Shown: positions 23,111-32,725 of the stretch, one piece after another
Layout of the letters: the number at the start of each line of letters is the position of its first letter
Numbering within the stretch: the first letter of the stretch is position 1
NCBI GenBank assembly: GCA_019671135.1
Contig: JAHRHY010000009.1
Span: forward strand, 1,612,001 to 1,676,000
DNA from: Linnemannia hyalina
Taxonomy: Eukaryota > Mortierellomycota > Mortierellomycetes > Mortierellales > Mortierellaceae
Length of the DNA: 64,000 bases
Reading direction: 5' to 3'
Made by a program: the position numbers and the translations under genes
The notes under the pieces: model-generated
What the model was told of the DNA's origin: nothing
The model's database searches: none
What the model saw: only the letters and a program-made list of their open reading frames with translations

Positions 23111-24976
23111 TTAGTAGACGTAGGGGATCAACTTGTAGGGGACAACCTTCATGTACTCCTCCCAGTACTTGCCATACTTGCCCTTGCAGCGGGTATGATC
23201 ACGCTGGATGCGGTGCAACAACAAGATGGTCATGTAGATGATGTAGAAGTAAGGCAAGAGGTGCTTGGTGCCGCAGGTCATGCACATGGCGAGAGAGATC
23301 AAGAGGTCACCGACATAGTTGAAGTGACGCGAGAGACCCCAGTAACCGGAGCAGAGGAGGAGAGACTTGTGGGTCTTGCCGTCGGAGGTGACGTAGGAGG
23401 TGCGGATGACCTTGGCGGGCTTGCCCCAGATCATGCACTCGCCGTTAGTCGAGCGGACGATATCCTTCTGGTGGTTGACGGAGCGGAAGATGAAGTAGCC
23501 GGTGAAGCCGACGGCGAAAATGAAGCCGAACTGAACGGGGGTCAAATCGACGGTGTTGCGGACGAGGTAGTGCGACTGGAGGGTATACAACCAGGGCAGC
23601 CAGACGGAATCACCCCAGGCGAGGTAGAAGCCAAAGTGGTCGTGGGCGATGTCGATGGTGCGGAGGTACCAGTCCTCGTTGTAGAAAAAGTCCAGGACGT
23701 AGGTGGCGTGGAGCAAGTTCAAGAGGATCATCGAGTTGCTGACATAGCCGATCTTCTGGTACTGGGCAGCGGCGAAGGACAAGTCGATCATGGTCCAGGC
23801 AACGATTCCAGGGCGACCATTGTGGAAGAGCTTGAAGTCAAAGTACTTGCCGAAACGGGGGTTGAACTCGATACCCATGAGGAGATCGTAGATGAAGGAG
23901 CCGGAGAACTTGCGGTCAGCGGCGTGGGAAGGGAAAAGGTGGGCCTTGATGTAGCAGAAGAAGGTGAGGAAGTATCCGTAGGCGTTGGCGGCGATCAAGA
24001 GACCACCCCAGTTGTCGTGGATAATTGACAGCTTCCACCAGCCAAAGTAGAGGCCGCCGGCAGCGTAGATAGCGTGCGAGATGATCCACGCCAACAATCC
24101 GTTGACCTATTCGATGATTTGTCGAGTAAAAAGAAGAGACGTCAGCTATCTTGTACATCTTTTGATCGAAATTATTGTTTTCTCCTCTGTTGTGTTGTCG
24201 ATTCCTTGTTTCCTTTTCTACTTGCTGGCTGCCCTGAGTCCTGAATGTTCAAAAATCAAATAATTGAAAAAAAAGCCCGCCTATGATGCTTCATCTCGTC
24301 CACATTGACATCGTCCATGCTCTGCAGCCCATTCCTTCTTGACATACATACATACATACATACTACCCTCCTCCACAACTAGCAAACTAATCGAAACACT
24401 CGCACACAAAAAAAAAAGAGGCATACCTTGTAGGGAAGCAAGTGTCCAGCAGGGGTACGCTGACCATATCCGATCTGGGCAGGCAAGAAAGCGTAAAGAA
24501 CAGCCTGGAAGGTCAACCAGGTGAAGAAGAGACGAGCAGCATAGGGCGAGAAAGTGGGCAACTCGCGGGCCAAGAGGGTCTTCAAGGCAATGAGGGCATC
24601 AGGCGCGTTGTAGATTTCGAGGGCTGGGGCAGACATGGCGCACTGGTATCCGTTGCACGAGATGTAGGTGTAAAGAACCCAGATGGGCGACATGACCAAG
24701 ATTCCGAGTGAGATCAAGATGGTGCCGAAGGAGACATCTGATTCATTCGAACATGAAAAAGGACAAGGTGATTAGTTTTTTGAATAAGAGATCTTGACGA
24801 GAGTTTCCTTGCAAAGAAGAGTCTTGTCTCTTTGTTTTTTGTTTTTGTTGGGAAGAACAGGACGGAGAGGGGTGCTTACCGCGATCGCGACCCCAGGTCT
24901 TGCCGACTTGGTGGTCGACGTTCTTGGTGGTGGTGGTCGTCTCGGTGACGACGGTTTTCCTCTGCTGCACTGCCAT
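23111..24976 (-). CDS. DHCR7-like: sterol delta-7 reductase (7-dehydrocholesterol reductase, DHCR7 type)
   Basis: Minus-strand exons 24976-24880, 24737-24427 and 24106-23111 give 467 aa, matching DHCR7 length. The enzyme reduces the C7-C8 double bond of sterols with NADPH in the ER membrane. The protein is multi-spanning. It carries both ERG4/ERG24-family signatures near the C-terminus, SGYWGLSRHFNYVGDLL and HRIQRDHTRCKGKYGKYW, with the final VPYKLIPYVY. Typical DHCR7 stretches (GIEFNPRFGKYFDFK, GRPGIVAWTMIDLSFA, TIDIAHDHFGFYLAWGDSVW) separate it from C14 (ERG24) and C24(28) (ERG4) reductases. A delta-7 reductase is known in Mortierella alpina, where desmosterol is the main sterol. This is the best single taxonomic clue in the window. 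Coding-strand codon use is strongly C/G-ending, suggesting high expression. It sits between kelch copies 4 and 5, with no evident functional link. Confidence 0.95.
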
Positions 24977-26421
24977 GATGGGAGTATCGAGGAGGGGAAG
25001 GGAGGGAGGGAGAGGGGATAGAGGCGAGGAGAAGAGTGGGGGAAAAGAAAAAGAAAAAGAAAAAGAAAAGGGAAAAGAAGACGAACCTTGCAAGTTTTAT
25101 TGAGCGAGCTAATGAGGGCGAGCACTCACGCTGTGTTTGAACCGACCCCCACTTCTCTTTTTCATTAGTTCTCTTTGGAGCCATCCTGTTGTTTGTTTCT
25201 GTTACTTGTTGCCTACAACAATTCCCCGTCCATTGTTCATCGCGATCGTCCCGCCATTCGTTCAAATCACACTTGACCGCCGTGTTACAACTGCCAGTCC
25301 CTTTCTCCTCTCATGAATATTACAAGACACAACAACCTCCGCCTTGCTTGGAGAACAACGCTTCTCATTCACTCATTATCATTATCACTGTCAAAAGAAA
25401 AGGACATAAACAAGTTTGTATTTTACCACGGTCCATTGAAATTCTTTTCATAGCAAAGGGAGGCAAAAGATAAGCCAGTTCGAGCAAATGCAACCTAATC
25501 TGAAATAGCATTGGCACATCAAGAACTCTCCGCTCTTTGTCCTTTACCGGCTCATCCCCCCTCCTTCTCTTGTGATGGGCGTACAACCTATACACCAGTG
25601 CGTTTTTTTCCCTCCCTCCCTTCCTTCCTTCGCTTTTCTCTCGATTGTTTGCATTTGGACTCCCATCAACAAACAAAACTCACACGTACACGATAATCCG
25701 AAAGTTACGAGCCAATTCTCGATCACTTCACACGAAAAAAAAAAAAGACATACTTGCGCCTCTTCTTATAAATCCATCTCACCATCCATCCTTCCATTAC
25801 TCGAGAATCAATTGAACACCGCCCTATAAACCAACTAGTATTCGATCACGAAGCAACAGATGGAAAACGAAGAAGACAAAAGAGCTATTCTGAAGCGGAC
25901 AGGACAAACAGGATATGTTTTCTTTTGTTTCGTGTGTGTCTAGTTCCTTATTTTTTCCCGTTCAAACAAATCGTGTTCCTGGGCTGATTTCGAGCTCCTG
26001 CGCTCTGATTGGCTGTCGCGTTTATCGTTCCACCTTTTAGTTTTTCTAAAGCCTTCAGGCCCTGAACGATCTCAGCTCATCTTGAACCAAGTCACGTACA
26101 AATAGAACGAAATGGCGACCCTAAAAACAAGAGTGGGAACCTGTACGTGGAAAGGAAGAAAGAAGGAAGTGGGGGCTGGCTGCTTTTAGTACCGAAGGGT
26201 GTTGGTCTGTCAACACCGAACAGTTCCTTTTCCAGGGGACTAGCAAAGTCGACGTATTTGCTGTCACCAAGTTAGAGTTCCACACACTTTTTTCAATTGA
26301 TGCTATATAGACAGCCCAAAGGCGCGCATCTTTCAACCCACTCGCCCACTCAGACATCACAAGGGCTTTTAATTACGATGCATTAAAATATTGAAACCAA
26401 ACATCCTGAACTGGACAGTGC
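24977..26421. other. intergenic upstream of the sterol reductase
   Basis: Promoter side of the sterol reductase: the first 100 bases are G/A-rich on the plus strand, i.e. C/T-rich on its sense strand, including a GAAAAA-type repeat (about 25048-25070). The rest to 26421 is mixed, with no frame I can support, and ends at the 3' end of kelch copy 5. Confidence 0.5.
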
Positions 26422-28700
26422 TTATGGACCAGAGGCGGCAGGGTGGGGTGGAGGCGGGTAGTAATAGTCTCCACCACCACCGCCACCGCCACTAGAAGTA
26501 ACAGGTGTGCCAGGATAAGAATGCCCTGCAGTACCACCACCACTACTACCAGAAACTACAAGGGGACGATGGACTGATCCGGGGCTACTGTCATGATCAC
26601 TGCCCTGGACGGGCGAGAAACCTGCATACCCCATGGTCGGTGTACCTCCTGAAATTCCACCGGGCTGCAAGTATTGTCCTGTGGGCGACTGTAATGGCAC
26701 AGAGGTGTATGCGTACCTTCCTCCATTGTTAAAGTTATGCACGGGCGCTTGGGTTGGAACTGATGTGTATCCGTATCCTGTCGAACCAACTCCAACGGTG
26801 CCTGGACATGGGGGAGTGCTCTGGACTGGAACAGACATGTATGCAAGTCCTGCTGTCGTCTGTACAGGGATAGTCGTATATCTCACCACAGGCACAGGCC
26901 CTCCTCCCTGTATACAGTTGATAGTTGAGGAGTCGAAAATAGTCGGTGTCAACGATCCTGATGTGGGAATAAAAACTGGCGATCTGAACTGTTGCTGTTG
27001 AAATCCAGGACCCATGGGAGTGTTGAGCGGTGATATAGGCAAGAGCTGAGGGTCTTGTCGGTTATGTGGTCCAAAATGTAATCCCATGGCGACTGCATCT
27101 TGTGGGTTGCGTGCTGATAAGTAGCTGTTGATGTCTGTAGCCATTGTTGCTGCGACCTGAGGGTTAGACCTCATGAACTTTGCGCTTCCAGCAGCAGAGC
27201 CGTCTCCTCCTCCACCGGAGGCTTTGTTGGTCCGTACCGCCTGTCGAATGATACGTTGCTGAGCCTGGGACTCGTACATGGCCTTGTCGCCCCTGCGTTT
27301 CATGTACAAGTATACAACTCCTGCCATCGCCAACACACACAGACTTCCAAGCGTGCCACCCAAGATCCCCCCCAAGTTTGACGATGACGACGATGGCGGG
27401 AGTCCTCCTCCTGGGGCGGTGGGTGCAGGCGTAGAAGCAAAATAGGCCGGGGGGTTATACTGCTCGATCCACTTCTTTTGCGAAAAGCTATAGATAATGG
27501 GCGCTCCGCCAATAGTGTCCTTCCCGTCAGAGCCACCCCAGACAACAAACTGGTCGCCGACAATAGCGCAGGCAGCGTAAAGTCGTGTGTTGGCGCTGGG
27601 ACCCTGGACCCATATTTTTGAGGGCACGTCGAGGATGTAGAAGGTGCCGGTGAAGTTTCCTGGGGGTGGTGTCCTGCCTCCAAACATCACCATCGTGTTG
27701 CCGTCTTCACCTATTTGTTTTGTACAGTAAGAATACGTCAGTACAACGTATCTTATTCATGCTGTGCGACCAAGGCTGTGGTTGATTTTGGCACCATATG
27801 AAGGATTGAACTTACTGATGACCATGCAGTGGTCGCTTCGAGGAGTTGGCAGGTCACCAGTTGTGGGCTAGAACAAAAAAGAACTATCAATGGTTAGCAT
27901 CTAATGACAGAACAACTAGCAAACAAACAAACAACGCCAAAATCTAGTACGGAAGAGGAACTCACAAAGGGTGCCCAGGTTTGGCTGTCAAGAAGAAACT
28001 CGGTGACATAGGTCGTAGGTTCGAACGCGAGGCCTCCTGTGACGCCGCCCATGTACATGATTGACCGCCTGGTAGGATGGTAACTTGCGCCCGCAAAGAA
28101 ACGAGCATTCAACACTCCGGGTGGGATAGCAGTATATGATAGACCTCGATTGGCAGGGTTAAAGACGATCATGTTGCTGGCGCCGTTAATGTAGATTAGC
28201 CCCGTTTTGGGGTCGATCACTGTCCGGATCGCCTGGAGAAGCTCGCCAGAGGGCTTGACAGAGGTGTACTGCCAGTTGTTGCTTTGTACGCTGTAGATGT
28301 TGACAAAGAGTGCCTGGTTGTTGTAAAAGGTGATGAGGGTCTGGTTGTCGGCTGTCGAAACTCCGTTGTAGAGATTATAGGCGGGGCCGGGGTTGAGTAT
28401 GTTCCAGACGGGTGCACTGGTTGACCATGATTTAGAGAGGTCGAGGGCGGCGAGTTGGTTGGAGACAGAGATCTGGACGTCGTTGGTGACAAACTTGCCT
28501 CCCTGGACATAGAGGTAGTTTCCGCCACGCATGAAGGCCATTTCCTGGACGGGTGAAGGTGATTGTGCTAGTGTTGGTGTTGTGAAGAGAGTGACGAGGA
28601 GGGATAGCGAAAGGGCGAGAGAGAAGAAGCTACAACTGGCTGGAGTCAAGGTAGGTTTCCGCTGGCCGTTGTTAACCCGAAGGCGGCTGGAGTGAAACAT
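26422..28700 (-). CDS. type I membrane kelch-repeat protein, copy 5 (divergent)
   Basis: Minus-strand exons 28700-27966, 27867-27816 (52 nt) and 27710-26422 give 691 aa. Exon count, the central 52-nt exon and phases match copies 1-4, so this is a true paralog despite low sequence similarity. The signal peptide (FFSLALSLSLLVTLFTTPTLAQ) is followed by SPSPVQEMAF, without the RRR of the other copies. Kelch strands: LYVQGG, IMYMGG, MVMFGG and FVVWGG; the exon 2 segment LPTPRSDHCMV is a classic kelch turn. One membrane segment (LGGILGGTLGSLCVLAMAGVVYLYM) is followed by KRRGDK. The cytoplasmic tail lacks the HYAA and RGPQ motifs. Instead it has four Y-x-(S/T)-(I/V)-P-x-Q repeats, a Gly7 run and a YYYPPPPHP end. 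The ORF ends with TAA at 26422-26424. Confidence 0.86.
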
Positions 28701-30025
28701 TTAGAGTAATGGTCTAGGCTAAATGGGATTTTATCAGCAGCCAGTTAAAAAGGGTGGCGAACGGAAGAGAGGGGAGAGGGCGGAATGAGGAGTCAAGGTG
28801 AAAGTGAATGAGATGAAAGGGAGGTGGAAGGAAGGAAGTAGATGAGAGAAATGGATCTGATCAAGAGAAGAAAAAGACAATAATAGAAAAAATATAAACC
28901 GTGGATGAGTCGAGAGGTACAAAGAAAAAGAAACACACGACAGAGAAGGCTGAGACGACTTAGCGTCAGCCTTGTACGAGTAAAACCCTAAAACCACAAG
29001 CACTTCAACACACATTCACCATTCACTCGTTCACCAAGCTTCTTAAACGAATGAATCATTCGCATAACGCCTCACTCTCTTTTCCTCTCTCCCTCGGCTC
29101 AACGAGCCAAGAGCCTTCCCAATGTTAGTGTTGTTTAGCGTCCGGTTGCTTGTGTGGCCACAATTTTCTGCTAAGCCGAGCAAGTCGTGCAGGCGTGTCA
29201 ACAACAACCTTCACTGCCACAAACACACAAAAAGAACAATCCGAAAAAGGACATGACTCTATTGAGTCTATTCTCACAGCTATGTTATCCTTTCTTCCTC
29301 AATCTCCACTACGATCCACTGTTCAAACACTTCTTTCCAGGGGTTGAAATCTTTCTTTTTTTCTGCTGGATTCGCTCCTAGGCATGCATTTCCTTCCTTT
29401 TCTGCACTTTTCCTTTTCCAACTATCCAGCGAGCAGCGCGATACGACCAAGAGCATTCATCCCTGCTTTGTATTTTTTCCTTAATCAAATGACGACACTC
29501 ATCTTTTGCTGTCTCTTTTCACTTGGCTTGTTCATAGTGCGCGTCAATCTAAATGAAAGGGCAGTAAAAGTTCCAAGATACTCTCCCTCTCTCCCGCTTA
29601 CTCGCCTACTCGCCTCTCCTTATCTCTCTCCCCGTCCTACAATACAGCCTCATCTCTCCCCTTGTTTATCTCTTCTTTAAAGTCACGTAGGTAGGCCTGC
29701 TAGCTCTGCGCACTTTTCCTAGGAGAAAGACGAAAGAAAAAGGGTACTAAATTGCTTCAGCCGCAAGTTCAATACGGCTCCCAATTCGCTAGGTTCGATC
29801 ACAGCAAGGAGGCTACGCGGTGACAAGCCCAAGTATATGCAACAGTAAGAGTGTATATGTTTTCGTTCTTTTTTTATGATGAAGAAACAAGACTATGATA
29901 TCTAGAACATGCGATAAAACTGGGGTTGGCCGATCGAGAAAATGCTGGTAAAAGGGTGAAAGGGTGGAAGGGATGAAAAGCAATGAAAGAGAAAAGTAAA
30001 TAAATGAAAGTGTAGATAAAGAGTT
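28701..30025. other. intergenic, about 1.3 kb
   Basis: G/A-rich on the plus strand next to kelch copy 5 (its sense-strand pyrimidine leader). C/T-rich patches lie around 29040-29660, and the end is A/T-rich at the MPP10 3' side. No frame or RNA gene supported. Confidence 0.5.
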
Positions 30026-32391
30026 TTACAACTTGAGCTTTGCACTCTTGTCGGCTTCGGCATTGGGTCCACCCTTGATACTCGACCGTTTGTTGCCGTC
30101 GCGGTCGATGAAGCTGACGCCCTTCTGTCCAGACAAGGTCTTGACCGCATCCATCTTGTCGCGCACAATCGTCTTGGCATTGCCCTTGTCGCCCACCTGG
30201 CGACCCAACCGCCGGTCCTTGGCCTCTCTCTCTGCTGCGCGCTCGGCATCCTTCTGGGCCCGCTCCTTGTTCTCGGCCTTCTTGGCCCGCTTGGCCGCAG
30301 AACGTTTGCGCTTCCTCTCTGCCTGCTCCAGCTCTGTGTCGCCCTTGACTGGTGCCTTGCCTGCAGAGTAGATCTCCTCGGGTGCCAGCATAGCGGCATC
30401 TGCCACACCGACAGGGATCGCCTCCTCCATACTGATTGCTGGTGCGTTGGTAACAACTGTGAGTTCGGCCTTGGCAGGCTTGGGTGTATAATGCCAGTTG
30501 CTCAACGAGTCGAGCTTCTGGCAAAGATCCTGCCATAGTCCTGTGATCTCCTCGTGCTTCTTTTCCAATGCCGCCTCACGTTCGCTCATCACTGGTCCAG
30601 CCGTCGATGTCTGGCGGACATAGTCGTCCTCGTATAATTCGGCAAGCGACTTCTTGGACTTTTCGTCCGAGATATCGACTCTGGAGGATGGGTTGAACGC
30701 CTTGTCATTGGGAGCAGCCTTGCGGACGACATCGTTCCAGTTACCGGCCAAGATGCGCTCCTTGATCATGTCCTCGAGGGTTTGTGTCGATTCTGCGGTA
30801 ATGACGGGAATGGGCTTGGCGACAGTCTCAAACTCGAGATCCTCCTCCAACAAACTGTTCAGGGGGCGATCTGAAGATGAAGCCTCTCCCTTCTTGGTCC
30901 AGTCCTTGGCTGCCACGTTCTCATTCTCCAATGCCTCAATCTGCGCCTTCATTTTCCTCTGCATCTGCTCGTGTTTTGACAAGTTTTCTACAATAACATA
31001 GTCAATAGAGATTACCACGAGTTAGTGAATTTGATACTGACAGTGCCAGTGTGCAGGTTTATATTCACGGGACAGCATGCAAAAGAGTAACTCACCAGAC
31101 TCGGCCTCCTCCTTGTCGAGTCCAAAGAGGTTAGAAACTCTGTCTCCAAGCTCGTTCACTTCTGCGGCATCATCGTTCTCCTCCTCCTCCTCGGCGTCCA
31201 TCATCTCCATGTCCTCATCCTTGACTTCCTCGTTGGGCTTCTTTCCGAAAAAGTTGTCCTTTTGCTCTGGTCGACGATTGGGCTTGGGCCTGTTTGTCTT
31301 TCCTATTGCCACAGGTGCGAAGAAGTCCTTGTATGCGACATCTATTTACAAGTACACAAGTAGACGTTACATGGTGAGTAGTTTGAAACCAAACGCGCAA
31401 ATGGTTTGGCATTCAAGACCAAGAATAAGAACATGCTGACGTACCATGAGCATCAACCTCGTTTTCGTTCTCCTCCATATCCTCATCAAAGTCATCGTCG
31501 CCACTGTCGATCAAATCAGGATCGGCAAAGTAGTCAATCTCCTCCTCTTCCTCATCGGGCTCCTTCTCGTCCAAGTCATCCTGCTCCTGCTTCTCGGTCA
31601 TGGCGTTGAACTCATCAAGGTTGAAAAAGTCATCGTCAACTTCTGAGGTCCTAGACTTCTTCTTGACGGGCAATTCAAGGTCATCCAGATCCTCCTCTTC
31701 CTCCTCATCATCCTCGTTATCTTCATCTTCCTCGCCCTCCTCCAGATCTTCCTGGTCCTCGCCGAATCCTTCTGATCCAGAGTCCTCCTCGAGATCGTCC
31801 TCGCCAGAAAAGCCCTCTGTGTCGTCCATCTCCAAGCCCATATCATCCTCATCAAGACCCAGGCTCATATCAGCCTCATCCTCCTCGTCCTCTGCGTCTT
31901 GGTCCTCGTCCTCGAGATCAGATGTTGGCTGTGCTTCTGCCTTCTTGCTGAACTTCAAGTTCTTGATCTCTGACTTGAGGTACGTGAGGAAGGGCGTGTT
32001 TTGCATATGAATCTCCTCCCAGATCTGGTCGTTGTCGAATCCGTCAACAAAGAGCTCCTCCAGCATGGAGCCTTGTCTCTTTAATGATCCAGTCTCAGTC
32101 GACTTTCCTAGAATATGATGACAGGCCAAGAGGGTAAGAGGTAGTAGCCTAGCTGGTTAGAGGAAGGTTCCTCAGAAAGGTTCTGATAACACGCATTTTG
32201 TTGAAGATCATCGTTTTGTCCGGGCAGGCTGTTGCTGTTGCTTTACCGAGATCGTAGAGGTATTTGGTGACTGACTTTGCCTGCTCGGCAGAGGCCTCGT
32301 TTTTGGTGAGGAAGACCTCGGGCTTGTCGAGGACCTGCTCGTTGAAGGACTGAAGCATGACCTCGTCGGGCATCGTCTTGTCCGCTGCCAT
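30026..32391 (-). CDS. MPP10: U3 snoRNP / SSU processome protein MPP10
   Basis: Minus-strand exons 32391-32193, 32107-31445, 31341-31096 and 30987-30026 give 689 aa. Mpp10 works in the nucleolus with Imp3 and Imp4 in the U3-containing small-subunit processome that cleaves pre-18S rRNA. Visible family marks: the N-terminal helical part with FVDGFDNDQIWEEI; long Glu/Asp runs in the middle; the conserved AYKDFFAP; and a C-terminal half with LYEDDYV, LDSLSNWHYTPKP and LAPEEIYSAGK. A Lys/Arg/Ala-rich coiled region and a basic end (SSIKGGPNAEADKSAKLKL) follow. Intron 1 uses the less usual donor GTGTTA, chosen because it alone keeps the frame into GKST/KSTETGS, so the first junction is slightly less certain. 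A typical housekeeping gene. Confidence 0.93.
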
Positions 32392-32725
32392 TGTTCCTTT
32401 TTTTGAAGAGTTTAGGAGCGGGTGTGAAGGAGGGAGTAATGAATGGCAAAGGAGAAGGCCAAGGAGGGTGTCTGTCGGAGTGAGGGTCAAGCTTTTGTGT
32501 GTGATGCAAAGTTCAAACCAGCAGGTGTATGTTAAACTGTGCACTCAAAAGAACCAGCAACAACAACAACAAAAAAAAAGAAAAAAGGTGTAAACAAAAT
32601 ATGGTGGCTTGTCTTCATCACGTGGTGTGATTTATTTGTAGTGATCCAGGTCGGGGCTTCGCCCAAGGATATCTCAGGTCCGGAAAAAGAGCTGAGGATT
32701 TGATATTGTCGTGAATGCCCAAACT
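32392..32725. other. MPP10 promoter / SUMO-protease 3' spacer
   Basis: A 334-base spacer between co-directional minus-strand genes. The MPP10 proximal part holds an A-rich run (about 32560-32585 on the plus strand). No other feature seen. Confidence 0.45.

Noticed and set aside
23195..24028. 277-codon plus-strand open frame antisense to the sterol reductase
   Set aside because: It is a mirror frame of a strongly codon-biased exon (Val/Glu/Asp/Gly-rich translation). It has no domain, while the opposite strand is an unmistakable DHCR7.
26422..28700. Frameshift in the 52-nt exon of kelch copy 5
   Set aside because: I first suspected an extra base, but recounting the sequence gives exactly 52 nt and the frame closes into SEDGNTMVMFGG.
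31600..32010. Serine-rich plus-strand frame
   Set aside because: It is the complement of the Glu/Asp-rich part of MPP10 (GAG/GAT read as CTC/ATC and TCC/TCG).
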